Below, in pieces: positions 1-8,644 of a stretch of 64,000 bases of DNA. Origin of the DNA: an uncultured Eubacteriales bacterium (GTDB taxonomy: Bacteria; Bacillota; Clostridia; Oscillospirales; Acutalibacteraceae). Under the pieces are notes generated by a model that worked only from the letters and a program-made list of their open reading frames with translations, did not search any database and had not been told where the DNA came from. Position 1 is the first letter of the stretch, and each line of letters starts with the position of its first letter. The DNA is taken from positions 62,001-126,000 of the forward strand of contig CAKVAX010000001.1 of assembly GCA_934725425.1 (NCBI GenBank). The letters are read 5' to 3'. A program made the position numbers and the translations under genes.

Positions 1-465
1 TCTGAATTTAAACTTTTTACTGATATTTCCGAATTTGATTGGAACAAAATGATTCAAACCAATTTGAGTTCAGCATTTTATTGTTCTCAATTTGCCGTGA
101 AAGAAATGCTAAAAAAGCATACAGGAAAAATAATTAACATATCCTCAATGTGGGGAATAACGGGCGCCTCCTGCGAAGTACATTACTCAACTGCCAAAGC
201 AGGAATAATCGGTCTTACCAAGGCTTTAGCCAAAGAGCTTGGTCCGTCAGGAATCAACGTTAATTGCATAGCTCCCGGGGTGATAGACACGCCGATGAAC
301 GGGAGCTTGTCAGACGAAGATATGGCTGACTTGATAGACAATACGCCTTGCGGCAGAATCGGTACGCCTGAAGAAATAGCTAAATTAATTTTGTTTTTGG
401 CTTCCGATGAAAGCTCGTTTATTACCGGTCAGGTGATAAGCTCAAACGGTGGGTTTTTAATTTAG
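1..465 (+). CDS. SDR-family reductase, 5'-truncated (FabG/YmfI-like)
   Basis: Only the last 154 codons are inside the window; the reading frame is open from base 1. This is the C-terminal two thirds of a classical short-chain dehydrogenase/reductase. The catalytic Ser lies in NISSMWG, the YxxxK pair in YSTAKAG, and the segment after it (INVNCIAPGVIDTPMN, then GQV near the end) is standard for the family. The SSMWG...GASCEV segment before the catalytic Tyr resembles YmfI, the elongation factor P 5-aminopentanone reductase of Firmicutes. A 3-oxoacyl-ACP reductase (FabG) is the alternative. The NAD(P)-binding GxxxGxG motif lies outside the window. Its 3' end overlaps the convergent gene ending at 457. 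Confidence 0.85.
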   Translation, partial: SEFKLFTDISEFDWNKMIQTNLSSAFYCSQFAVKEMLKKHTGKIINISSMWGITGASCEVHYSTAKAGIIGLTKALAKELGPSGINVNCIAPGVIDTPMNGSLSDEDMADLIDNTPCGRIGTPEEIAKLILFLASDESSFITGQVISSNGGFLI

Positions 466-783
466 CTTTTCAACTAAATTGATTGTTTCACTATTTGTTT
501 TACACAGGATATCGCAAAGTTTTCGAGTTTCTTTATCCATACCGCAATCTATGAAAATTATTTTTGAAGTATGGATATTGTTAGCTTTTTTCAGCTCCAG
601 TATCACAGTTCTTACAATGAACTCGATATCTTCTTTATGACCTTGTATGGGTATGTAAAAATTTTTTTGAGGGGAAAAGTCGTTTTTTTCATTAAAAAAA
701 TTATAAATTAAAGAATCGATAATGTCTGAAATTCCAAGTATAATAAAAAATCCAAAAATAATACAGCATACTATGTGGTACAC
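457..783 (-). CDS. Small membrane-anchored hypothetical protein
   Basis: 108 residues, no family recognised. The first ~25 residues form one hydrophobic segment, probably a membrane anchor. The rest is mixed-charge and soluble-looking, with a Cys-containing stretch (IDCGMDKE) and a second Cys pair near the C-terminus. Start is GTG at 783 with a strong Shine-Dalgarno (GAGGTGA) just upstream, which supports a real gene. It overlaps the 3' end of the reductase by 9 bases in convergent orientation. Function unknown. Confidence 0.6.
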   Translation of the reverse strand: MYHIVCCIIFGFFIILGISDIIDSLIYNFFNEKNDFSPQKNFYIPIQGHKEDIEFIVRTVILELKKANNIHTSKIIFIDCGMDKETRKLCDILCKTNSETINLVEKLN

Positions 784-831
784 AAAATCACCTCAGTTTA
801 TAGTATGCTGTAATTTATTTTTGGGTATAAG

Positions 832-1056
832 TTATTTTTGATGAATCTTTTTGGAAGAATCAAATTCTTCGGAAAAAAATAGTGAAATACACCAAACCGA
901 AGCAATGGCAATTATTGCATATAGAATTCTGCTCGCGATGGAATCTTGTCCGCCGAATATCCAAGCTACGGCATCAAATTGAAAAAAGCCTATTAGTCCC
1001 CAATTCAATCCACCGATTATGCATAAAATTAGTGCAATTTTATTTATTGTTTTCAT
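832..1056 (-). CDS. DUF378 family membrane protein
   Basis: 74 residues with the DUF378 pattern: a short N-terminus (MKTINKIAL), then hydrophobic LILCIIGGLNWGLIGFF containing the GGLNWGL signature, and a second membrane helix (RILYAIIAIASVW). Family members such as B. subtilis YuzA are two-helix membrane proteins of unknown function. The start ATG at 1056 has an AGGAGTGAG-type ribosome site. A sigma-A-like promoter lies just upstream on the minus strand. It appears to be monocistronic. Confidence 0.85.
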   Translation of the reverse strand: MKTINKIALILCIIGGLNWGLIGFFQFDAVAWIFGGQDSIASRILYAIIAIASVWCISLFFSEEFDSSKKIHQK

Positions 1057-1088
1057 TTAACTCACTCCTTATAAAAAAATATATTTAT

Positions 1089-1118
1089 ATTATACTCAAT
1101 AATTGAATAAAAAATCAA
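1089..1118 (-). promoter_or_regulatory. Sigma-A-type promoter of the DUF378 gene
   Basis: On the minus strand TTGATT (1118-1113) is followed after 18 bases by TATAAT (1094-1089), about 30 bases before the start codon. Confidence 0.55.
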
Positions 1119-1175
1119 TTTATTATTTTATATACATATATTTACTTGCATATACTTTAAACTCACTTGTATACC

Positions 1176-1204
1176 TTGAATATAGTGCTCTGTTTTGTTA
1201 AAAT
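1176..1204 (+). promoter_or_regulatory. Probable sigma-A promoter of the miaB operon
   Basis: TTGAAT (1176-1181), 17-base spacer, TAAAAT (1199-1204), located 35 bases before the miaB start. Confidence 0.45.
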
Positions 1205-1238
1205 TATAAGTGGAAATATAGTTTCGGAGGAATAGAAA

Positions 1239-2654
1239 TTGTCAAATTTTTTAAATATTCATGAATACGGAAAGATTCAAGAACAATATTGTAAAAAAAT
1301 AGAAAATTTTTACAACGATTTATATCCCGATAGGAAAAAATTAGCATACGTAAGAACTTATGGTTGTCAGCAAAATGTATCGGACAGCGAAAAATATATA
1401 GGCATGCTTTTGAAAATGGGATTCGAGATAACAAATACCCCTGATAACGCCGATGTCATTCTTCTTAACACTTGTGCTATACGAGAAAATGCCGAAAATA
1501 AGGTGTTTGGAAATATAGGTTGGATAAAAAATATAAAGAAAAATAATAAAAATTTATTCGTCATTGTTTGCGGATGCATGACCGAGCAAGAAGGAATTAT
1601 TAAAAAAATAAAGTCTACTTACTCATTTATAGATTTGGTTTTGGGCACGCATTCCATATACAAGTTTCCGGAATTATTTTATAGTTCTCTTGTTAAAGAA
1701 TCTAAGAATCCGATATTTTCAGGTGATAAAGAAGATTCAATCTTAGAGGGATTTCCCGAATATAAAAACAACAAATTAAAAGCTTTTTTGTCAGTGATGT
1801 ATGGGTGTAATAATTATTGTTCATACTGCATTGTTCCTTATGTTAGAGGCAGAGAGAGAAGCAGAAAGCCTGAGCAAATAGTTTCTGAATTTAAAAAACT
1901 TTTGGACGCTGGGTATAAAGATATTACATTGCTTGGTCAAAACGTAAATTCATATGGAAAAAATTTGGAAGAAAATGTAGATTTTTCGGATTTATTAAAA
2001 ATGCTCGATGAATTTGACGGTGAGTACACTATAAGATTCATGACATCTCACCCAAAGGACGCCTCAAATAAACTTATTGACACAATCGCTGCCGGCAAGC
2101 ATATAGCTCATCATCTACATTTGCCGGTTCAGTGCGGAAGTAACCGTATTTTAAGCGAGATGAACCGCAAATATACCAAGGAATCTTACATGAAAATAAT
2201 AGAATATGCGAGGCACAAAATTCCGGATATCATTTTCACAAGCGATATAATAGTAGGATTCCCGGGAGAAACTTATGAAGAATTTCTAGAAACAGTTGAT
2301 TTAATAAAAAAGGTTAAGTTCGGATCACTTTTCACTTTTATTTATTCTCCGAGAGAAGGAACCAAAGCTGCAACTTTACCCGACAATATTTCTAAGGAAG
2401 AAAAGACAAAATGGCTTCTGGAGCTACTAAAGGTTCAAGAAGGAATTTCGGAAGAACTTCATAAGCAGATGGTAGGCAAAGATATGAAAGTCCTTGCTGA
2501 AAATTTCGATGAAAAATCATCAAATCTTTTGTGCAGAACTTCAGGGAATGTAGTTGCAGAAGTGTCTGCTCCTAAGAATTTTTTAGGAAAATTTATAAAT
2601 ATTCACATAACCGATTCAAGAAAAGAATCAATTTCAGGTACTATTATATTATAA
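1239..2654 (+). CDS. miaB: tRNA-2-methylthio-N6-dimethylallyladenosine synthase MiaB
   Basis: Radical-SAM methylthiotransferase that adds a methylthio group to i6A37 of tRNAs reading UNN codons. 471 residues. The N-terminal UPF0004 domain carries the three auxiliary-cluster cysteines C43 (YGCQQN), C79 (NTCAIREN) and C113 (VCGCM). The radical-SAM CxxxCxxC is C190/C194/C197 (CNNYCSYC), and a TRAM-like C-terminal domain binds RNA. The start is TTG at 1239, chosen because GGAGG ends 8 bases upstream. It opens the miaB-ricA-mutS-mutL-miaA run. MiaA, which makes the i6A substrate, is encoded four genes downstream. Confidence 0.97.
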   Translation: MSNFLNIHEYGKIQEQYCKKIENFYNDLYPDRKKLAYVRTYGCQQNVSDSEKYIGMLLKMGFEITNTPDNADVILLNTCAIRENAENKVFGNIGWIKNIKKNNKNLFVIVCGCMTEQEGIIKKIKSTYSFIDLVLGTHSIYKFPELFYSSLVKESKNPIFSGDKEDSILEGFPEYKNNKLKAFLSVMYGCNNYCSYCIVPYVRGRERSRKPEQIVSEFKKLLDAGYKDITLLGQNVNSYGKNLEENVDFSDLLKMLDEFDGEYTIRFMTSHPKDASNKLIDTIAAGKHIAHHLHLPVQCGSNRILSEMNRKYTKESYMKIIEYARHKIPDIIFTSDIIVGFPGETYEEFLETVDLIKKVKFGSLFTFIYSPREGTKAATLPDNISKEEKTKWLLELLKVQEGISEELHKQMVGKDMKVLAENFDEKSSNLLCRTSGNVVAEVSAPKNFLGKFINIHITDSRKESISGTIIL

Positions 2655-2668
2655 AGGAGAAGTAAATT

Positions 2669-3079
2669 ATGGAAATATTAACACTTGCAAAAGAATTAGG
2701 ACATGCTGTTCAGCAAAGCGAAGAATACATAGATTTTAGAATAAACGAGCAAAATGTTGAATGTGACGCAGAGTTGCAAAAAGAAATTGAAGAATTTAAT
2801 TTAAAAAAAGTTTCGATAAATCACGAAATTTCCAAAGAAAATGTTAATCAAGAAAAAATAGATAAACTTAACGCGGAAATCAGTGACCTTTATTCTAAAA
2901 TAATGGAAAATGAAACTATGCAAAAATTTAATGATTCAAAACAAAAATTCGAAGGTATTTTAAGAAAAATAAATTTAGTAATAAGTGGTTCAGCTGCCGG
3001 ACAAGACCCCGAATCGATCGATGTAAACGTGGAAGACTCCTGTGGTGGGAACTGCTCTTCCTGCGGCGGATGCAATTAA
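2669..3079 (+). CDS. YlbF/YmcA (RicA-like) family protein with Cys-rich tail
   Basis: 136 residues, mostly helical and charged, fitting the YlbF/YmcA family (PF06133). In B. subtilis the RicA/RicF/RicT complex carries Fe-S clusters and affects RNA processing by RNase Y. The place between miaB and mutS matches B. subtilis ymcA, so RicA is the best match. The extreme C-terminus is a cluster of five cysteines (SCGGNCSSCGGCN), suitable for metal or Fe-S binding. Good ribosome site (AAAGGAGAAG) before ATG 2669. The RicA-versus-RicF assignment is inferred from synteny, not from residues. Confidence 0.8.
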   Translation: MEILTLAKELGHAVQQSEEYIDFRINEQNVECDAELQKEIEEFNLKKVSINHEISKENVNQEKIDKLNAEISDLYSKIMENETMQKFNDSKQKFEGILRKINLVISGSAAGQDPESIDVNVEDSCGGNCSSCGGCN

Positions 3080-3104
3080 AAGATATTTAAAGTGAGTGAA
3101 TAAA

Positions 3105-5723
3105 ATGGTAAAAATTTCCCCCATGATGCAACAATATTTAGATATAAAAGATAAACATAAAGACAGTATTTTATTTTTTAGACTTGGCGACTTTTATGAA
3201 ATGTTTTTCGATGACGCAAGATTAGCTTCGGAGGAACTGGACCTTACTCTAACAGGTAAGGACTATGGTCAGGACGAACGCGCGCCCATGTGCGGGGTGC
3301 CGTACCATAGCTGTGAATCATACATATCTCGTCTGGTATCCAAAGGATACAAAGTGGCTATGTGTGAGCAAATGGAATCTCCCTCGGAAGCTAAGGGAAT
3401 CGTTAAACGTGAAGTAGTAAGAATTATAACTCCCGGCACTGTCACCGAGGATAGCATGCTCGATGAGTCAAAAAATAACTATTTGGCATCCATTTATTAT
3501 TCTAAAAAATTGGGCAGTGCAGGAGCTTGTTTTTGCGATATTTCTACAGGCGAACTGAAAGCTACAGAAATTAAAGAAAATCCATCCGAAGTTTTGAATT
3601 TATTAAGAAATGAAATAGGAAAATTCAGTCCTACCGAAGTTTTGGTAGGTGGAGACATTGAATTTTTGGAACCTCTAAAGACTTTTTTTAAAGATAAGTT
3701 ATACTGCAGAATAGAAATTTTAGATGAAGATGTTTCGCTTGAAGAATCAAAAAATATTCTTAAAGAACATTTTAAAAGCGAAAAAATTGAAAGATATAGC
3801 AAAGAAACAGCACTAAGAAGTCTTGGTAATTTGTTTGAATACCTAAAGCAAACTCAAAAAAACGATCTAAGTAACATTAAAAATATCCATTTTTTTAACA
3901 ATACCGAGTTTATGGGTTTGGATCTTAATACTATGCGAAATTTGGAAATTGTAGAAACTATGCGCTCCAAGCAAAAGAAAGGTTCTCTGCTTTGGGTGCT
4001 TGATAAAACCAAAACTCCAATGGGTAGGCGCTTGCTTCGTTCTTGGATCGAAAGACCACTTTTGGATGTTCAAAAAATAGGGTACAGGCAAGAAGCTATC
4101 GAGGAAATGGTAACTGAGTTTGAGCTTAAGGATGAGATTCGTGAAAATTTATCCGGAATTAGCGATATAGAGCGATTAATGACAAGGATAAATTACGGAA
4201 CAGCAAGCCCTAAAGATTTAAAATCGTTGTCTTCGGCTTTAAAAAAATTGCCTGAAATAAAATATAATTTATTCAAGTTTAATTCTCGTCTTTTGAAAAA
4301 AATGTGCGAGAGATTTGACCTTTTAAAAGAAGTATATATGCTCATTGAGGATGCTATAAAGGATGACCCTCCGTTTATAGTAAGAGAAGGAAAAATCATT
4401 AAAGACGGATACAGCGAAGAAGTAGACAATTTAAGAAAAGATTTAAAAGGCGGCTCCGGAATTGTTGCGGAAATTGAAGAACGCGAGAAGAAGAAAACCG
4501 GAATTTCAAAATTAAAAGTTAAGTATAATAAAATTTTTGGATACTACATAGAAGTTCCCAATTCATACAAAGGCGATGTTCCGGAGGAATACATAAGAAA
4601 ACAGACCCTTGCAAATTGCGAAAGGTACATAACCGAGGAGCTTAAACAAGTTGAATCAAGGATACTTTATGCTCACGATAAAATAAATGAAGTGGAGTAT
4701 AAAATATTTGAAGACATTAGAAAAAAAGTTGCCGAAAATTTGACAAGAATAAATGCTGTTGCGGCGATACTTTCAAATTTGGATGTAATAGCTTCTCTTG
4801 CCGAGGTCGCTTATGTAAACAATTACGTTAAACCTACTGTGAATTCCGATGGAATCATTTCCATAAAAGAAGGCAGACATCCCGTCGTGGAAATTTTGCT
4901 CAAAGGGGCGCCTTTTGTTCCAAATAATACGGAACTTGATGAAAATGAGAATATGATAGCCATTATTACAGGCCCGAATATGGCTGGTAAGTCAACATAT
5001 ATGAGGCAAAATGCTTTGATAACTTTAATGGCTCAAATAGGAAGCTTTGTGCCTGCATCAGAAGCAAAAATAGGGATAGTTGATAACATATTTACCCGTA
5101 TCGGTGCGTCTGACGATTTGGCTTCGGGTCAGTCAACTTTTATGGTAGAAATGAACGAGGTTGCGGATATTTTGAAAAATGCAACTTCTAAAAGTTTAAT
5201 TATTTTAGATGAAGTAGGCCGTGGCACGTCCACGTTTGACGGTATGAGCATAGCAAGAGCCGTTTTGGAATATATTTCTAAATTTATTGGGGCTAAAACT
5301 TTGTTTGCTACTCATTATCACGAGCTTACTGCCATGGTTGATGAATTTAAAAATATGAAAAATTATAATATCGCTGTAAAAAGGCGCGGAGATGATATAA
5401 CATTTTTAAGAAGGATTGTCCCGGGCGCTGCTGATGAAAGTTACGGAATAGAAGTTGCTAAGCTTGCCGGTGTGCCTGAAAATATAATAAAACGTGCAAA
5501 ACAAATCCTTGAAAATGTAGAGCAAGAAGTTTTGGATTCCAAAAATTCTGAAAGAAACTTAATTAACCCGGAAAACCAAAGTGCTCAACTTAAAATTTCG
5601 GATTCATATTTGCCGTGTCAAGAATTTGTAGATAATTTGAAAAGTGTTGATATAAGTGTTTTGACCCCTATAGAGTCCATGAACATGCTTTATGAATTGG
5701 TAAAAAAAGCAAATCAAATCTAA
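3105..5723 (+). CDS. mutS: DNA mismatch repair protein MutS
   Basis: Recognises mismatches as a clamp and recruits MutL. 872 residues from ATG 3105. An in-frame GTG at 3096 would add three residues, but the purine-rich GAGTG stretch fits better before 3105. The mismatch-reading Phe-x-Glu is in GDFYEMF near the N-terminus. Connector and lever domains follow. The ABC-type ATPase has Walker A GPNMAGKST, Walker B (IILDEVGRGTSTFDG) and a His switch in FATHYHEL. The C-terminus ends in a short helical extension. Directly followed by mutL. Confidence 0.97.
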   Translation: MVKISPMMQQYLDIKDKHKDSILFFRLGDFYEMFFDDARLASEELDLTLTGKDYGQDERAPMCGVPYHSCESYISRLVSKGYKVAMCEQMESPSEAKGIVKREVVRIITPGTVTEDSMLDESKNNYLASIYYSKKLGSAGACFCDISTGELKATEIKENPSEVLNLLRNEIGKFSPTEVLVGGDIEFLEPLKTFFKDKLYCRIEILDEDVSLEESKNILKEHFKSEKIERYSKETALRSLGNLFEYLKQTQKNDLSNIKNIHFFNNTEFMGLDLNTMRNLEIVETMRSKQKKGSLLWVLDKTKTPMGRRLLRSWIERPLLDVQKIGYRQEAIEEMVTEFELKDEIRENLSGISDIERLMTRINYGTASPKDLKSLSSALKKLPEIKYNLFKFNSRLLKKMCERFDLLKEVYMLIEDAIKDDPPFIVREGKIIKDGYSEEVDNLRKDLKGGSGIVAEIEEREKKKTGISKLKVKYNKIFGYYIEVPNSYKGDVPEEYIRKQTLANCERYITEELKQVESRILYAHDKINEVEYKIFEDIRKKVAENLTRINAVAAILSNLDVIASLAEVAYVNNYVKPTVNSDGIISIKEGRHPVVEILLKGAPFVPNNTELDENENMIAIITGPNMAGKSTYMRQNALITLMAQIGSFVPASEAKIGIVDNIFTRIGASDDLASGQSTFMVEMNEVADILKNATSKSLIILDEVGRGTSTFDGMSIARAVLEYISKFIGAKTLFATHYHELTAMVDEFKNMKNYNIAVKRRGDDITFLRRIVPGAADESYGIEVAKLAGVPENIIKRAKQILENVEQEVLDSKNSERNLINPENQSAQLKISDSYLPCQEFVDNLKSVDISVLTPIESMNMLYELVKKANQI

Positions 5724-5741
5724 CGTAAGAGGAATTACAGG

Positions 5742-7697
5742 ATGCATAAAATAAATGTTTTAAGTAAGCAAACTGCCCAGCTTATTGCCGCCGGAGAAGT
5801 TGTTGAACGTCCGGGGTCTGTTTTTAAGGAACTCCTTGAAAACGCCATTGATTCCGGCGCAACGCAAATTGTAGCTGAGATAAAAAATGGTGGAATAAAG
5901 CTTATTAAAATTTCGGATAATGGGTGTGGTATATATAAAGGCGATGTAAAAAACGCCTTTCTTCGCCATGCTACGAGTAAATTGAAAACAGCCGATGATC
6001 TTGAAAATATAAATTCTTTAGGGTTCAGGGGAGAGGCTCTTGCGTCAATTTGTGCGGTTTCAAAATTAGAGATAATAACAAAGTCCTGTGAAGAAAATAT
6101 AGGAAGCAGATTTTTTATAAATGCCGGAGTCCCCGGTGAATTTTCTGATGCGGGATGCGCAAACGGAACCACAATAATTGTAAGAGATTTATTTTACAAT
6201 GTTCCTGCAAGAATGAAATTTTTAAAAAAAGATGCGATAGAGGCGGGAATTTGTGCTGCGATTATTGATAAATTAATTCTTTCTCATCCTGAAATTTCAT
6301 TTAAATTCATAAAAGATGGAAAAGAAATTTTAAAAAGTTCAGGTAACGGAAAAATTTCTTCGGCTATATATTCGGTGTATGGAAAAGAATTTCACTCTCA
6401 AATGATTCCTTTGGATTATGATTATGAAGGAATAAAAATCAGCGGATTTGTATGCAAACCCGAATTTTCTAAAGCTAATCGCGGTATGCAAAATTTTTTC
6501 GTTAATAACAGATACGTAAAAGTAAAAATAGCAAGCGTTGCATTGGAAGAAGCATTCAAAAATTTATTGATGGTAGGAAAATTTCCTTGTTGTGTGATTT
6601 ACATTGATGTTTCGCCTAAATTGGTCGATGTTAACGTCCATCCGGCAAAAACCGAAGTCAAATTCGTGAATGAAAAATCAGTTTTTGATGCAATATATTT
6701 TGCTGTTAAAAGTGCAATTATGAAAGACAACGAAAAGCAATTTTTGCTATCTTCGGTGGATAATGAGCCCTTTTCAAAAAGGCTTAGTGATTCTTCAAGT
6801 TCCTTTAGTTTTGAAAAAAATAACAATTTGAAAGCACCTGTTAATAAAACTCGTGAGCCTTTTTCTAAATCTTCAGGCAAAAATTTTATAAGTAAGCTTT
6901 TTGAAAGTGATTTAAATTTGGCGCCGAACGTAAACTGTGAAACGATTGAAGAAAAAAATCCTTCAATTAATGAAAATAAAGATTTTGAAATTAAACCTAT
7001 AAATCCTAAAATCGAAGAAAAAATCAACGACAATTTTCAAGAAAAAACTGATTTCCAAAGGAAAATACCGGAAGAAAATATAAAATATGAACAGGTAAAA
7101 ATGGAAGTTTCTTGCGAGTCCAGTTCAAAACCCTCTCAAAAAATCATAGGTGAAATTTTCGATTGTTATATAATCGTGGAATCGGGAAACCAAATGATTT
7201 TGATAGATAAACATGCCGCTCATGAAAGATTAATATTTGAAAAAATAAAGAAAAATATACATATTGATGCTTCACAATCGCTTATTAAGCCTGCTGTGGT
7301 AAACTTGGAAAAAGAAAAATATTCAATGATTACAAGCAATTTAGGTTTGTTATCTGAAGCCGGAATAGAAGCCGAAAATTTCGGAGAAGGAAGTATTATA
7401 ATCAGAAGCATTCCAATGTACATGTCAGTGGATGAAATAGAAGATTTAGTAACTGAAATTGCAGATTATATTTTTGAAAACAAAAAGGATTTAAATCCCA
7501 AAAAGCTGGATTGGATATACCATAATATTGCATGCCGGGCAGCTGTTAAAGCCGGGAAATCATGCTCTATGGATGAAATAAAAAATCTGGTTGATGAACT
7601 TTCTAAGGATGCTCAAATTAACCATTGTCCGCACGGAAGGCCTATATACGTTACATTAGATAAAAAATTTATAGAAAAGCAATTTGGAAGGATATGA
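5742..7697 (+). CDS. mutL: DNA mismatch repair endonuclease MutL
   Basis: 651 residues. The N-terminal GHKL ATPase has ELLENAIDSGAT, SDNGCGI, GFRGEAL and a PARMKFL segment. A poorly conserved charged linker spans about residues 340-460. The C-terminal domain carries the endonuclease-type motif (DKHAAHER, usually DQHAAHE), ACRAAVKAG and CPHGRP, as in nicking MutL proteins of bacteria that lack MutH. Start ATG 5742 follows AAGAGGAATT. The stop overlaps the miaA start by four bases (ATGA), indicating translational coupling. Confidence 0.96.
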   Translation: MHKINVLSKQTAQLIAAGEVVERPGSVFKELLENAIDSGATQIVAEIKNGGIKLIKISDNGCGIYKGDVKNAFLRHATSKLKTADDLENINSLGFRGEALASICAVSKLEIITKSCEENIGSRFFINAGVPGEFSDAGCANGTTIIVRDLFYNVPARMKFLKKDAIEAGICAAIIDKLILSHPEISFKFIKDGKEILKSSGNGKISSAIYSVYGKEFHSQMIPLDYDYEGIKISGFVCKPEFSKANRGMQNFFVNNRYVKVKIASVALEEAFKNLLMVGKFPCCVIYIDVSPKLVDVNVHPAKTEVKFVNEKSVFDAIYFAVKSAIMKDNEKQFLLSSVDNEPFSKRLSDSSSSFSFEKNNNLKAPVNKTREPFSKSSGKNFISKLFESDLNLAPNVNCETIEEKNPSINENKDFEIKPINPKIEEKINDNFQEKTDFQRKIPEENIKYEQVKMEVSCESSSKPSQKIIGEIFDCYIIVESGNQMILIDKHAAHERLIFEKIKKNIHIDASQSLIKPAVVNLEKEKYSMITSNLGLLSEAGIEAENFGEGSIIIRSIPMYMSVDEIEDLVTEIADYIFENKKDLNPKKLDWIYHNIACRAAVKAGKSCSMDEIKNLVDELSKDAQINHCPHGRPIYVTLDKKFIEKQFGRI

Positions 7698-8644
7698 TTA
7701 CTTTGTCTGAAAAATTAATTCCGGTAGTAAGTGTTGTCGGCCCGACAGCTTCGGGAAAAACAGAGCTTTCTGTAAATTTGGCAAAAAAGTTTAACGGAGA
7801 AATAATTTCGGCTGATTCAATGCAAATATACAAAGAATTTGATATAGTGACAGCCAAACCAAGTGTCGCTGATTTAAAAGTCGTTAAACATTATTTAGTA
7901 GGAACGATTAGCGTTTCCGAAGAATTTAGTGTTTCCGATTTTGTACATTCGGCTTCGGAATGTATTAAGAAAATAAATGATAATGGTCAGCTACCTTTTT
8001 TGGTTGGAGGCACCGGACTTTATTTAAATTCGCTACTCGAAAATATAGAGTTTGAATCTTCGAAAAGCTCTGACGAAAATTTAAGAAGTGAATTAAATAA
8101 AAAAGAAAATGAAGAATTATTTGAAATTTTAAAAAAAATAGATCCCGAAAGTTCTTCCAAAATTCATATGAACAATAAAAAAAGAGTTATACGAGCCATT
8201 GAATTTTTTTATACTACAGGATATCCTATTTCTAAGCAAGTCGAAAATTCTCGAAAAAATTTTTCTATTTATAATGTGTGCAAGATAGGGTTGAATTTTA
8301 AAAACAGGGATGCCCTATACGAAAGAATAAACTCTAGGGTAGATAAAATGTTTGACATGGGAATTATCGATGAAGTGAAAAAAGTGAAAAAAATGAATCC
8401 CGGCAAAACCGCTTCGGCAGCGATAGGATACAAAGAAATTTTGGATTATCTCGATGGGACTATAAGTTTGCATCAAGCCAAAGAAAATCTTAAACAAGCC
8501 ACTAGGAGATACGCAAAAAGGCAGCTAACTTGGTTTAGAAGAGATGAAAAAATAAACTGGATATATTTGGACGAGCTAAAAAATCACGAAGAAATCGCGA
8601 AAGTATCAGAAGAAATTTTGAAAAAATTTATATTAAAAGGATAA
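7694..8644 (+). CDS. miaA: tRNA dimethylallyltransferase MiaA
   Basis: Transfers a dimethylallyl group to N6 of A37 in tRNAs that read UNN codons, the substrate of MiaB encoded at the head of this operon. 316 residues. The P-loop is GPTASGKTEL near the N-terminus, followed by SADSMQIYKEFD and the PFLVGGTGLYLNSL segment. The C-terminal half has AAIGYKEILDYL and RRYAKRQLTWFRR. It starts inside the last codons of mutL, so expression is coupled. Confidence 0.97.
   Translation: MITLSEKLIPVVSVVGPTASGKTELSVNLAKKFNGEIISADSMQIYKEFDIVTAKPSVADLKVVKHYLVGTISVSEEFSVSDFVHSASECIKKINDNGQLPFLVGGTGLYLNSLLENIEFESSKSSDENLRSELNKKENEELFEILKKIDPESSSKIHMNNKKRVIRAIEFFYTTGYPISKQVENSRKNFSIYNVCKIGLNFKNRDALYERINSRVDKMFDMGIIDEVKKVKKMNPGKTASAAIGYKEILDYLDGTISLHQAKENLKQATRRYAKRQLTWFRRDEKINWIYLDELKNHEEIAKVSEEILKKFILKG

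Noticed and set aside
5735..6172. Open frame antisense to mutL
   Set aside because: A shadow of the conserved GHKL domain; no site or independent promoter.
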